Below, in pieces: positions 45,288 to 53,866 of a DNA stretch of 64,000 nucleotides. The DNA is from Microbacterium oryzae (lineage in GTDB: Bacteria > Actinomycetota > Actinomycetes > Actinomycetales > Microbacteriaceae), in the NCBI RefSeq assembly GCF_009735645.1, contig NZ_CP032550.1, positions 2,976,001 to 3,040,000 on the forward strand, in the 5' to 3' direction. Every line of letters starts with the position of its first letter. The stretch's first letter is position 1. The notes under the pieces were generated by a model. The model saw only the letters and a program-made list of their open reading frames with translations, searched no databases and was not told where the DNA came from. The translations under genes were made by a program, and so were the position numbers.

Positions 45288-48032
45288 TTGGCATCAGGCA
45301 AGACGGCAGCGGGCAAGGCCCCGGCCGGCAAGACTCTCGTCATCGTCGAGTCTCCGACGAAGATGCGCTCTATTCAGGGCTATCTCGGCGACGGATACGA
45401 GGTGCTGAGCTCGGTGGGGCATATCCGCGACCTCGCCGACAAGCGCGACATCCCCGAGAAGGATCGCGAGGCGTACGGCAAGTACTCGATCGACATCGAG
45501 CACGGCTTTGAGCCGTACTACGTGGTGAGCGACCGCAAGACGAAGACCGTCTCCGAGCTCAAGCGCGCGGTGAAGGAGGCCTCCGAGCTCCTGCTCGCCA
45601 CCGATGAGGACCGTGAGGGCGAGGCCATCGCCTGGCACCTCCTGGAGACGCTGAAGCCCAAGATCCCGGTGAAGCGCATGGTCTTCCACGAGATCACGCC
45701 CGACGCCATCCGCGCGGCGGTCGACAAGACGCGCGAGCTCGACCTCGCGCTCGTCGACGCCCAGGAGACCCGCCGCATCCTCGACCGCCTGTATGGGTGG
45801 GACGTCTCGCCCGTGCTGTGGCGCAAGATCGGCTCGGGCAGCTCCGGCAGCGCGTTGAGCGCCGGCCGCGTGCAGTCCGCCGCCACGCGCATGGTCGTCG
45901 ACCGCGAGCGCGAGCGCATGGCTTTCGTCTCGGCCTCCTACTGGGGCATCGAGGCGACCGCCGCCCGCGACGCCGAGGCCTTCGCCGTGCGCCTCGTGCG
46001 GATGGACGGCTCGCCGTTGGCGACCGGCCGCGACTTCGACGACAAGGGCGAGCTCAAGCGCGCCGTCGTCGTGCTCGACGAGGACGCCGCCCGGAAGCTG
46101 TCGGCCGCCATCGACGCCGCCGGCTCCGGGCGCGTGACGAAGGTGGAGGCGAAGCCGGGCACGCGCCGCCCGTCCGCGCCGTTCACGACGTCGACCCTCC
46201 AGCAGGAGGCGGGGCGCAAGCTCGGCATGTCGGCGAAGATCACCATGTCGGTCGCGCAGAGCCTCTACGAGCGCGGCTACATCACCTACATGCGCACCGA
46301 CTCGACGAACCTCAGCGCGCAGGCGATCAGCGCCGCGCGCGAGCAGGCCGTCGGCCTCTACGGCGAGCAGGCCGTGCCGCTGAAGCCCCGCTCCTACGCC
46401 TCGAAGAGCAAGAACGCGCAGGAGGCGCACGAGGCCATCCGCCCCTCGGGCGACCGCTTCCGCACCCCCGGCGAGGTCTCCGGCCAGCTGGGGCGCGATG
46501 AGCAGCGCATGTACGACCTCATCTGGAAGCGCACCATCGCGAGCCAGATGTCCGACGCGAAGTTCGAGACGACGACGGTCACGCTCGAGGCGGACGCCGA
46601 CGGCGCCAAGGTCGAGTTCACGGCCTCGGGCACGGTGTACACCTTCAAGGGCTTCCTCGAGGCCTACGAGGAGGGCCGCGACGAGAAGCGCGGCGACGCC
46701 GACGAGGCCAAGGAGCAATCGCTCCCCAAGGTCGCCGAGGGCGACGTGCTCGCGCTGCGCGAGGCGAATGCGAAGGGCCACGAGACCACTCCGAAGCCCC
46801 GGTACACCGAGGCCAGCCTCGTGAAGGCGCTGGAGGAGCGCGGCATCGGCCGCCCCTCCACGTTCGCGAGCATCATCGGCGTCATCCTCGACCGCGGCTA
46901 CGTCGTCAAGCGCGGCCAGGCGCTCGTCCCCACGTGGATCGCGTTCAGCGTGATCCGGCTGCTCGAGGACCACTTCGCCGAGCTCGTGGACTATGACTTC
47001 ACCGCGGAGCTCGAGGACGACCTCGATGCGATCGCCCGCGGCGAGCAGCGTCGTGTGGACTGGCTGAAGTCCTTCTACTTCGGCGGCGAGGGGCATCCGG
47101 GCCTGCGCAACATCGTCGACAACCTCGGCGAGATCGACGCGCGGGCCATCAACTCGATGCCGATCACGGAGACCGCCACGCTGCGCGTGGGCAAGTACGG
47201 CCCGTACCTCGAGGTCGTCGACCCGGCGCACCCCGACGAGAAGCCGCGGATCGTCAACGTCCCCGAGGACCTCGCCCCCGACGAGCTCACGCCCGCGAAG
47301 GCGCAGGAGCTCATCGACGCCCCGGTCGTCAGCGACCGCGTGCTCGGCGAGAACCCCGAGAACGGCAAGATCGTCGTCGTGAAGGACGGCCGGTACGGCC
47401 CCTACGTGCAGGAGCAGGACCCGCCCTCTGCCGAGGACGCCGATCCCGCCACCGGCGAGGTCGTCGAGGAGGCGCCGAAGAAGCGCGGCGCGAAGAAGGC
47501 CGCGGCTCCCAAGCCCCGCACGGCGTCGCTGTTCAAGAGCATGACGCCGGAGTCGGTGGACCTCGACACCGCGCTGCGCCTGCTGTCGCTGCCGCGCGTG
47601 GTCGGCGCCGACCCGGAGACCGGCGACGAGATCACCGCGCAGAACGGCCGGTTCGGGCCGTACCTCAAGAAGGGCGCCGACTCGCGCTCGCTCGAGAGCG
47701 AGAGCCAGATCTTCGACATCACGCTCGAGCAGGCGCTGGAGCTGTACAAGCAGCCGAAGTACGGCGCGAAGCGCGCCTCGAGCGCCCTCAAGGAGTTCGA
47801 CAACGACCCCGTCAGCGGCAAGCCGATCCGCGTGAAGGACGGTCGCTTCGGTCCGTATGTCACCGACGGCGAGACGAACGCGACGATCCCGCGAGGCGAG
47901 ACGGTCGACGAGGTGGACTTCGAGCGCGCCAAGCAGCTGCTGGCCGACAAGCGCGCGAAGGGCCCTGTCAAGAAGCGGACGACCACGCGGAAGACCACGA
48001 CCGCGCGCAAGCCGGCCGCGAAGAAGAAGTGA
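45288..48032 (+). CDS. topA: DNA topoisomerase I
   Basis: Type IA topoisomerase that relaxes negative supercoils. It is 914 residues from TTG 45288, supported by AAAGGA six bases upstream. The Toprim domain opens with LVIVESPTKMRSIQGYLG, and LLATDEDREGEAIAWHL holds the acidic metal triad. The active-site Tyr is about residue 334 in YITYMRTDSTNLS. After the core, four repeats with GKYGPYLE, GRYGPYVQE, GRFGPYLKK and GRFGPYVTD replace zinc fingers, and the tail is Lys/Arg-rich (KKRTTTRKTTTARK). This is the actinobacterial form. The stop overlaps tmk by four bases, so topA-tmk are co-translated. Confidence 0.97.
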   Translation: MASGKTAAGKAPAGKTLVIVESPTKMRSIQGYLGDGYEVLSSVGHIRDLADKRDIPEKDREAYGKYSIDIEHGFEPYYVVSDRKTKTVSELKRAVKEASELLLATDEDREGEAIAWHLLETLKPKIPVKRMVFHEITPDAIRAAVDKTRELDLALVDAQETRRILDRLYGWDVSPVLWRKIGSGSSGSALSAGRVQSAATRMVVDRERERMAFVSASYWGIEATAARDAEAFAVRLVRMDGSPLATGRDFDDKGELKRAVVVLDEDAARKLSAAIDAAGSGRVTKVEAKPGTRRPSAPFTTSTLQQEAGRKLGMSAKITMSVAQSLYERGYITYMRTDSTNLSAQAISAAREQAVGLYGEQAVPLKPRSYASKSKNAQEAHEAIRPSGDRFRTPGEVSGQLGRDEQRMYDLIWKRTIASQMSDAKFETTTVTLEADADGAKVEFTASGTVYTFKGFLEAYEEGRDEKRGDADEAKEQSLPKVAEGDVLALREANAKGHETTPKPRYTEASLVKALEERGIGRPSTFASIIGVILDRGYVVKRGQALVPTWIAFSVIRLLEDHFAELVDYDFTAELEDDLDAIARGEQRRVDWLKSFYFGGEGHPGLRNIVDNLGEIDARAINSMPITETATLRVGKYGPYLEVVDPAHPDEKPRIVNVPEDLAPDELTPAKAQELIDAPVVSDRVLGENPENGKIVVVKDGRYGPYVQEQDPPSAEDADPATGEVVEEAPKKRGAKKAAAPKPRTASLFKSMTPESVDLDTALRLLSLPRVVGADPETGDEITAQNGRFGPYLKKGADSRSLESESQIFDITLEQALELYKQPKYGAKRASSALKEFDNDPVSGKPIRVKDGRFGPYVTDGETNATIPRGETVDEVDFERAKQLLADKRAKGPVKKRTTTRKTTTARKPAAKKK

Positions 48033-48655
48033 CGGTGGCGCCGGGCCTCTGGGTCACCTTCGAGGGCGGCGACGGCGTCGGCAAGACGACGCAGGCGGCT
48101 CTGCTCCAGCAGTGGCTGGAGCAGAGCGGCCGCGCGGTCGTCCGCACCCGGGAGCCGGGCGGGAGCGAGGTGGGACAGCTCATCCGCGACATCGTCCTGC
48201 ATCACCGCGGCGACATCGCCCCGCGGGCGGAGGCGCTCCTGTACGCCGCCGATCGCGCCCACCACGTGCAGACGGTCGTCCGGCCGGCGCTCGCACGCGG
48301 CGACGTCGTCATCCAGGACCGCTATCTGGACTCCTCGGTCGCCTACCAGGGCGCCGGCCGCGTGCTCGACGCGGCGGAGGTCCGAGGGCTGTCGCTCTGG
48401 GCCGCGGAGGGCGCGCTGCCCGACGTAACGGTGCTGCTCGACCTCGAACCCCGGGCCGCGCGCGCGCGACTGGACGCCGCGGACAAGCCGTTCGACCGCC
48501 TCGAGGCCGAGAAGGAGGACTTCCACCGACGGGTGCGGGAGGCCTTCCTGGCCCTGGCGGCGGCGGAGCCGGCGCGCTTCTTCGTCGTCGACGCGAGCCG
48601 GTCTGCCGAGGACCTCGCCCAGGCCATCCGCTCGCGCGTGGCCGAGCGGCTCTGA
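48029..48655 (+). CDS. tmk: Thymidylate kinase
   Basis: Phosphorylates dTMP to dTDP for DNA synthesis. It is 208 residues. The P-loop is FEGGDGVGKTTQ (about 10-21), TREPGGSEVG is the TMP-binding DR/EPGG motif, VIQDRYLDSSVAYQGAGR contains the DRY motif, and AADKPFDRLEAEKEDFH is the lid region. Its GTG start overlaps the topA stop (GTGA). holB follows 40 bases later with its own -10 box. The topA-tmk-holB order is widespread in actinobacteria. Confidence 0.96.
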   Translation: MTVAPGLWVTFEGGDGVGKTTQAALLQQWLEQSGRAVVRTREPGGSEVGQLIRDIVLHHRGDIAPRAEALLYAADRAHHVQTVVRPALARGDVVIQDRYLDSSVAYQGAGRVLDAAEVRGLSLWAAEGALPDVTVLLDLEPRAARARLDAADKPFDRLEAEKEDFHRRVREAFLALAAAEPARFFVVDASRSAEDLAQAIRSRVAERL

Positions 48656-48695
48656 GACGCGACGTGCTGTCGGAGGCCCTCGTTAGGCTGGCGGT

Positions 48696-49853
48696 ATGAC
48701 CTCGCTCGCCGCACCCGCCCCGCCCTGGAGCGACGTGTGGGGGCAGGACCAGGCGGTCGAGATCCTGCAGACGGCCGCGTCCGGCACGGCCGCGCTCTCG
48801 CACGCCTGGCTCATCACGGGTCCTCCCGGCTCCGGGCGCTCGACCCTCGCCCGCGCCTTCGCCGCGGCGCTCATCGCGTCGGGGCCTGACGACACCGCGA
48901 CGATGCGGCAGGTGCTCGCCGGCACGCATCCCGATCTCACGGCGCTGCGCACCGAGGGCGTCATCATCACGATCGCGCAGGCGCGCTCGCTCGTCGAGCG
49001 GTCGTACTTCTCGCCGTCCACCGGCCGGTACCGCGTCATCGTCGTCGAGGACGCGGATCGGATGAGCGAGCGCACGTCGAACGTGCTCCTCAAGGCGCTC
49101 GAGGAGCCGCCGCCGGAGACGATCTGGGTGCTCTGCGCGCCCAGCGACGCCGACCTGCTCCCGACCATCCGCTCGCGCGTGCGGCTGCTGCGGCTGCGCG
49201 AGCCCGAGGTGGCCGACGTCGCCGCCCTCATTCAGGCGCGCACGGGCGTGGATGCCGCGACCGCCGAGCAGGCGGCGCGTCATGCCCAGCGCCACATCGG
49301 CATGGCGCAGCGGCTCGCGACGGATCCCGCGTCGCGTCGTCGGCGCGACGAGACGCTGCGCGCGGTCCTGCGCGTGCGCGGCATCGGCGACGTCGTCGAG
49401 GTGGCCGGGGAGATCGTGCAGGCAGCGGGCGACGACGCGAAGGCGCTGACGGCCGAGCGCGACGAGGCCGAGCGCGCCTCCCTCCTGCGGACCGTCGGCG
49501 TGGTCGAAGGAGCGCGCATCCCGCCGGCGGTGCGCTCGCAGATCACCGCCCTGGAGGACGAGCAGCGCAAGCGCGCCACGCGCAGCCTCCGCGACGGCAT
49601 CGACCGCGTGCTCACCGACCTGCAGTCGCTGTATCGCGACATCGTGCTCCTGCAGCTCGGCCGCGAGGAGGGGCTCATCAACCTCGAGCTCGTCGACGAC
49701 CTGCGCGCGCTCGCGAGCGCCTGGAAGCCGCAGCGCACGCTCGTCGTGCTCGACCACATCGCCGAGACGCGCGACGCGCTCGAGCAGAACGTGCAGCCCA
49801 CGCTCGCGCTCGAGAGCCTCCTCGTCACGATCGTCAGCGGAAGGAAGCCATGA
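48696..49853 (+). CDS. holB: DNA polymerase III subunit delta prime
   Basis: Clamp loader subunit that works with DnaX and delta. It is 385 residues. The N-terminal AAA+ fold shows WGQDQAVEIL, a P-loop variant GPPGSGRST, VIVVEDADRMSERTSNVLLKALEEPP and the SRC-equivalent TIRSRVRLLRL. The loop between the P-loop helix and AGTHPDL is short (ASGPDDTATMRQ) and has no cysteine, so the zinc module usual in delta prime is missing. TAGGCT (48684-48689) is six bases before the ATG, which suggests a leaderless mRNA. The stop overlaps the next gene by four bases (ATGA). Confidence 0.94.
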   Translation: MTSLAAPAPPWSDVWGQDQAVEILQTAASGTAALSHAWLITGPPGSGRSTLARAFAAALIASGPDDTATMRQVLAGTHPDLTALRTEGVIITIAQARSLVERSYFSPSTGRYRVIVVEDADRMSERTSNVLLKALEEPPPETIWVLCAPSDADLLPTIRSRVRLLRLREPEVADVAALIQARTGVDAATAEQAARHAQRHIGMAQRLATDPASRRRRDETLRAVLRVRGIGDVVEVAGEIVQAAGDDAKALTAERDEAERASLLRTVGVVEGARIPPAVRSQITALEDEQRKRATRSLRDGIDRVLTDLQSLYRDIVLLQLGREEGLINLELVDDLRALASAWKPQRTLVVLDHIAETRDALEQNVQPTLALESLLVTIVSGRKP

Positions 49854-51421
49854 CCGCTCGCCACCCCCGGAGCACGCGGTTGACACGGCTTCCGGTCGCC
49901 GTCGCCGGGCTCGTCACCGCCGCGCTCGCGCTGTCGGGCTGCCTGTTCGCGGATCCCGACACGACCACGCAGGCCGCGCCCACCGCCGGCGCGGAACCCG
50001 TCGTCGAGGGGGTGCCCGACGAGCTGCTGCCGTTCTACGACCAGCGCCTCGAGTGGGCGGCCTGCGCCGAGGGCTTCCAGTGCACGACCGTCACCGCGCC
50101 GCTCGACTGGGACGACCCGGACGCAGGCGAGATCGACCTCGCCGTCATCCGCCAGCGCGCGCTCTCGGGCGAGGCCGAGGGGTCGCTGCTGACCAACCCC
50201 GGCGGGCCGGGCGCCAGCGGGGTGTCGTTCGTCCGCGACAGCATCGACTTCTCCATCGGCGACGCGCTGCAGGAGAGCTACGACGTCGTGGGCTGGGACC
50301 CGCGCGGCGTGGGGGAGTCGACGGCGGTCCGCTGCTTCGACGCTCCCGAGATGGACGCCTACCTCTACGACATCCCGGCGGGCGGGCGCGACTCCGCCGA
50401 GTGGGATGCCGACCTCGAGAAGCGCGCGGAGGCATTCGCCGACGCGTGCGAGGAGAACAGCGGCGGCATCCTGCCCTTCATCACCACCGAGCAGTCCGCG
50501 CACGACCTCGACCTCCTCCGCGCCGTCCTCGGCGAGAGCGAGCTGGACTACCTGGGCTTCTCCTATGGCACGTTCCTCGGCGCGACCTACGCGAAGGACT
50601 TCCCCGATCGAGTCGGCCGCCTCGTGCTGGATGGCGCGATCGACCCCGCCGCGTCCGGCGAGGAGGTGGGTGTGGCCCAGGCGATCGGCTTCGAGGCGGC
50701 GCTGAAGACGTACATGGGCGCTTGCGTCGCGGGCGACACCGGAGCGGCGTGCCCGTTCGCGGGAACCGCGGACGACGCGATGCAGGACCTCGGGGCGCTG
50801 CTCTCCGCGGTCGACGCCGCTCCGCTTCCCGCGCAGGACGGCCGCGAGCTCGGCGCCGACAGCCTGATGACCGCCATCATCGCGGCCCTCTACAACCAGG
50901 GGAACTGGCCCTACCTCACCGAGGCGCTCACGGGAGCGCTCGAGGGAGACCCCACCGCCGCGTTCTTCCTCGCCGACTTCTACAACGGGCGGGAGGGCGG
51001 GGAGTACTCCGACAACTCCACCGAGGCGTTCAACGCCTACAACTGCATGGACTATCCCGAGGATCCCGAGGAGGCGGTCGAGGAGACCGAGCGCCGCATC
51101 GCTGAGGAGGCGCCCACCATCGCCCCCTACTGGTCCGGCGCCTCGGTGTGCGAGCACTGGCCGTATCCGCCGACCGGCACGCGAGAAGAGATCGCGGCTC
51201 CGGGTGCTGCGCCCATCCTCGTCATCGGCACCACCGGAGACCCTGCGACCCCCTACGCGTGGGCCGAGGCGCTCGCCGGCCAGCTCGAATCGGGAGTCCT
51301 GCTCACCCACGAGGGAGAGGGGCACACCGCCTACAACGGCTCCAGCGACTGCGTGAACGAGGCGGTCGAGAGCTTCCTCGTGGCAGGCACGGTGCCGCAG
51401 GACGGCCTCGTCTGCTCCTGA
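49850..51421 (+). CDS. Lipoprotein alpha/beta hydrolase, tripeptidyl aminopeptidase-like
   Basis: Exported serine hydrolase of 523 residues. The signal peptide ends in the lipobox LALSG-C31, so the protein is lipid-anchored. The alpha/beta hydrolase fold has NPGGPGASG (oxyanion loop), GWDPRGVGES, the nucleophile elbow GFSYGTFLGA, and a C-terminal TAP-like domain with the Asp region GTTGDPATPY and the His in EGEGHTAYNG. This is the layout of the SlpD/SlpE and mycobacterial CaeA/Hip1-type proteases and esterases. Four cysteine pairs are likely disulfides. Coupled to holB by a four-base overlap, although functionally unrelated. Confidence 0.9.
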   Translation: MTARHPRSTRLTRLPVAVAGLVTAALALSGCLFADPDTTTQAAPTAGAEPVVEGVPDELLPFYDQRLEWAACAEGFQCTTVTAPLDWDDPDAGEIDLAVIRQRALSGEAEGSLLTNPGGPGASGVSFVRDSIDFSIGDALQESYDVVGWDPRGVGESTAVRCFDAPEMDAYLYDIPAGGRDSAEWDADLEKRAEAFADACEENSGGILPFITTEQSAHDLDLLRAVLGESELDYLGFSYGTFLGATYAKDFPDRVGRLVLDGAIDPAASGEEVGVAQAIGFEAALKTYMGACVAGDTGAACPFAGTADDAMQDLGALLSAVDAAPLPAQDGRELGADSLMTAIIAALYNQGNWPYLTEALTGALEGDPTAAFFLADFYNGREGGEYSDNSTEAFNAYNCMDYPEDPEEAVEETERRIAEEAPTIAPYWSGASVCEHWPYPPTGTREEIAAPGAAPILVIGTTGDPATPYAWAEALAGQLESGVLLTHEGEGHTAYNGSSDCVNEAVESFLVAGTVPQDGLVCS

Positions 51422-51526
51422 GCAGCACGCGGTCGGCGGCGAAACGCCCGGATGGCCGCGCCGGTTCGCGACGCGCCCTCCGAACCGGTATGCTTGGTTC
51501 TCGTGCCGCTCGCGCGGTGCGAAATC

Positions 51527-51599
51527 GCCACCTTAGCTCAGTCGGCAGAGCGATTCACTCGTAATGAATAGGTCGTCGGTTCGATTCCGACAGGTGGCT
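51527..51599 (+). tRNA. tRNA-Thr (anticodon CGT)
   Basis: GCCACCT pairs with AGGTGGC, the anticodon loop CTCGTAA lies between ATTCA and TGAAT (anticodon CGT), and the T loop is TTCGATT. Discriminator T. A -10 box TATGCT lies at 51489-51494. Confidence 0.97.
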
Positions 51600-51605
51600 C
51601 CGAAG

Positions 51606-51639
51606 AAGGCCCGGTCAGATGCACATCCGACCGGGCCTT
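51606..51639 (+). terminator. Terminator after tRNA-Thr
   Basis: AAGGCCCGGTC (51606-51616) pairs perfectly with GACCGGGCCTT (51629-51639), followed by TCGTG. It lies 7 bases after the tRNA. Confidence 0.82.
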
Positions 51640-51748
51640 TCGTGTGTCCGCCGGCCCCTCCTCCCTCGCGCCATGGCTCAGGTCCGCTCAGATGGCAAGG
51701 GGTTTCCCCGAGAACTGCGCGCTGTTTATCTGGGATCCGGAGGAACCC

Positions 51749-52027
51749 ATGCAGCGCATCACGCTCACCGTCAATGACACGTCCCATCCCCTCGCACAGG
51801 GGCAGGACATCGAGACCATCCAGGCCGCCGCGGTCGAGGCCCTTCACAAGGGCGGGGAGGTCATCACCGTCACGCTCTACGGCAACCGCGAGCTGGCCAT
51901 CCTTGTCTCACCCGGGGTCCCGCTCACCTTCGAGGTGGAGGAGGTGCCGGACGAACCGCGGGACGACGGCGATCTCACCAAGCCGTTCGAGCCCTACTCG
52001 GAGCTCGACGCGGGCTTCGCCGTCTAG
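51749..52027 (+). CDS. Hypothetical protein
   Basis: Not recognised. It is 92 residues from ATG 51749 with a strong GGAGGAA ribosome site directly upstream. A beta-rich pattern is predicted (ITLTVND, EVITVTLYGNRELAILVS, LTFEVEEV) and the C-terminal third is acidic and disordered. No cysteine, membrane segment or signal peptide. The frame opens earlier (51644), but the ribosome site decides for the ATG. It stands alone between tRNA-Thr and a small membrane protein gene. Confidence 0.75.
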   Translation: MQRITLTVNDTSHPLAQGQDIETIQAAAVEALHKGGEVITVTLYGNRELAILVSPGVPLTFEVEEVPDEPRDDGDLTKPFEPYSELDAGFAV

Positions 52028-52182
52028 CTGTAGTGCCCAGAGGGGAGGCGCCGGCCACGGCGGTGGCGGTGGGCGTCCCCTCGTCCGCCTGCGCCCGGGC
52101 GTCGAGCGCCCGTCGCGTAGGCTGGGATCCCCGGGAAGACGCGGCATCCGCGGACACGGGACGCCCGAGGAACGAGAGCCCC

Positions 52183-52581
52183 ATGGACGCCAGCCACGTG
52201 ATCGGCGCGATCACCGAGATCTTCTCGTGGATCGGCCTGGGCGCGACCATTCTGCTCGGTCTCGCGGCGATCGTCGCCCGGCTGGCCGACGGCACCTGGG
52301 TGCCCGTGCGCGCGTTCGTGCTCTCGGATGCTGAGCCTCCGGCCATCCGCTGGTTCTCGGCGGGGCACGAGGTGGGTCATGCGCCGCTCACGCCCGAGGT
52401 CCGACGGGCGGCGGGCGATGCCGACGAGGTCGACGTCTTCACCAACCCGCGGCGGCCTGGCTCCGTGCGCCTGCATCGGCACTCACCGCTGCCGCGTCTG
52501 CTGGGCTGGGGGGCGGTCGCGTTCGCCGCCCTCGGCATCGTGTCGAGCGTCACGCAGCTCGTGCTGGTCGCCCTCGGCTGA
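52183..52581 (+). CDS. Hypothetical membrane protein with two transmembrane segments
   Basis: Not recognised. It is 132 residues. One membrane segment lies near the N-terminus (about 15-34) and one at the C-terminus (about 108-131), with a polar central domain of about 70 residues that includes AIRWFSAGHEVGHAPLTPE and an Arg/His-rich stretch (RRPGSVRLHRHS). AGGAAC and GAGAG lie before the ATG. The HEVGH string recalls the HExxH metal-binding motif in shape but lacks the glutamate-x-x-histidine spacing of a full zincin, so no enzyme call is made. Convergent with a small CxxC gene. Confidence 0.72.
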   Translation: MDASHVIGAITEIFSWIGLGATILLGLAAIVARLADGTWVPVRAFVLSDAEPPAIRWFSAGHEVGHAPLTPEVRRAAGDADEVDVFTNPRRPGSVRLHRHSPLPRLLGWGAVAFAALGIVSSVTQLVLVALG

Positions 52582-52587
52582 CGGCGC

Positions 52588-52791
52588 TCAGGGGGTGGGA
52601 CAGTGCAGCTCGCCCTCGACCAGGCGGTGCTCGGCCTTGAAGGCGCCGCAGCGGTGGCAGGGCGTGCCGCGCCCCTCGCCCACCTGGGCGGGGCCGGCGA
52701 GGCCGATGAGGGTGGTGTTGAACCACTGGTAGAAGCCGCCCGCTTCGCGGATGCGCGTGCGCAGGGGCTTCCGGTCGGCTGCTCGTCCCAT
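52588..52791 (-). CDS. Small CxxC protein divergent from an OhrR-like regulator
   Basis: Not recognised. It is 67 residues from ATG 52791, or 69 from ATG 52797. A basic N-terminus (GRAADRKPLRTRIREAGG) is followed by FYQWFNTT and by a CHRCG pair, with a third Cys in GELHC. The three Cys plus the His could bind zinc or respond to oxidation. On the minus strand TACACT (52804-52799) lies seven bases before ATG 52791, so the shorter form would be leaderless. The box overlaps the inverted repeat shared with the divergent regulator gene, so the regulator probably controls it. Confidence 0.65.
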   Translation of the reverse strand: MGRAADRKPLRTRIREAGGFYQWFNTTLIGLAGPAQVGEGRGTPCHRCGAFKAEHRLVEGELHCPTP

Positions 52792-52796
52792 GATCA

Positions 52797-52808
52797 TTAG
52801 TGTACTAA
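52797..52808. promoter_or_regulatory. Candidate operator between the CxxC gene and the OhrR-like gene
   Basis: TTAGT-GT-ACTAA is an inverted repeat in the 41-base space between the divergent start codons. It overlaps the -10 box of the CxxC gene and the -35 position of the regulator promoter, whose -10 box TAGGAT is at 52821-52826. This fits autoregulation by the MarR-type protein; binding is inferred. Confidence 0.55.
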
Positions 52809-52832
52809 CAATCCCGGCGGTAGGATGGACGG

Positions 52833-53270
52833 GTGACCGATCCCGACGCCCTGCTGAAGCTGGACAACCAGCTCTGCTTCGCGATCGTGACCGCCGCCCG
52901 CAACGTCGTGTCGATCTACCGCCCCGTGCTGGAGCCGCTCGGACTCACTCATCCGCAGTACCTCGTCATGCTGGCGCTGTGGGAGGAGTCGCCGCGCACG
53001 CTCGGCGAGATCGCCACCGCCCTCGCGCTCGAGCCGGCCACGGCGTCGCCGCTCGTGAAGCGCCTGGAGCGACAGGGTCTGGTGCGTCGTGAGCGCAGCG
53101 CCCGCGATGAGCGGCGCCTGGAGATCGGCCTGACCGAGGACGGGGCCGCACTGCGAGAGCGGGCGCTGGCCGTGCCCGAGCAGATCATGGCGCGCGTGGG
53201 GCTGGACGTCGCGCAGCTGGCCGCGCTCCGCGACGCCCTCCGGCCGTTCGCGGGACATCTGGAGGCCTGA
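52833..53270 (+). CDS. MarR family regulator, OhrR-like redox sensor
   Basis: DNA-binding repressor of 145 residues. The N-terminus LLKLDNQLCFAIVTAA places a Cys at residue 15, the position and context of the peroxide-sensing Cys15 of B. subtilis OhrR. The winged helix covers about residues 40-105 with LGEIATALALEPATASPLVKRLERQGLV as recognition part and RDERRLEIGLTEDG as wing. OhrR normally controls an organic hydroperoxide resistance gene (ohr), but no ohr is adjacent; the divergent gene is a small CxxC protein. TAGGAT (52821-52826) is six bases before the GTG. The ligand could be organic hydroperoxide or another oxidant. Confidence 0.88.
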   Translation: MTDPDALLKLDNQLCFAIVTAARNVVSIYRPVLEPLGLTHPQYLVMLALWEESPRTLGEIATALALEPATASPLVKRLERQGLVRRERSARDERRLEIGLTEDGAALRERALAVPEQIMARVGLDVAQLAALRDALRPFAGHLEA

Positions 53271-53295
53271 CGCCTCGGGCGTCTACGCTCGGGGC

Positions 53296-53865
53296 ATGAC
53301 CCGAGCGCTTCTCATCGTCGACGTGCAGAACGACTTCACCGAGGGCGGTGCCCTCGGAGTGTCCGGCGGTCACGCGGTGGCCGAGGGCATCACCCGTCAC
53401 CTCGCCGCGCATGCGGCGGACTACACCGCGATCATCGCCTCGAGGGACTGGCACGACGCCACCGGCGACAACGGCGGCCACTTCGCCCGCGGTGTCCCGG
53501 ACTTCGTCGACACCTGGCCTGTGCACTGCGTGGCCGATACCACGGGGGCCGAGTACGATCCCGGGCTCGACACCGCGGCGATCACGCACCACGTGAAGAA
53601 GGGGCAGGGGCGAGCGGCGTACTCCATGTTCGAGGGCACGACGGATGGCGGCGGCACCGTCATGGACCTGCTCGCCGACCACGGGATCGAGTCGGTCGAC
53701 ATCGTCGGGATCGCGACCGATCACTGCGTGCGCGCCACCGCCCTCGATGCGCTCCGGTACGGGCAGCACGTGCGCGTGCTCTCCGACCTGGTCGCGGGGG
53801 TCGCCCCCGAGCCGTCCGAGGACTCCCTCGCCGAACTCGTCCGCGCGGGCGCGGAGGTCGTCTGA
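53296..53865 (+). CDS. pncA: Nicotinamidase / isochorismatase-family hydrolase
   Basis: Hydrolyses nicotinamide to nicotinate for NAD recycling. It is 189 residues. The catalytic triad is visible: D9 in LLIVDVQNDF, K101 or K102 in HHVKKGQ, and C144 in TDHCVRATA. Metal ligands are in ASRDWHDATGDNGGHF (D51, H53 and a downstream His). These match PncA of mycobacteria closely. TACGCT (53284-53289) is six bases before the ATG, suggesting a leaderless mRNA. Convergent with the GyrI-like gene, with a single base between the stops. Confidence 0.92.
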   Translation: MTRALLIVDVQNDFTEGGALGVSGGHAVAEGITRHLAAHAADYTAIIASRDWHDATGDNGGHFARGVPDFVDTWPVHCVADTTGAEYDPGLDTAAITHHVKKGQGRAAYSMFEGTTDGGGTVMDLLADHGIESVDIVGIATDHCVRATALDALRYGQHVRVLSDLVAGVAPEPSEDSLAELVRAGAEVV

Positions 53866-53866
53866 G

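Noticed and set aside
52183..52581. Zinc protease from the HEVGH string
   Set aside because: The string occurs once in a short loop between two membrane segments with no third ligand, and the context does not match any M48 or M50-type protein that I know.
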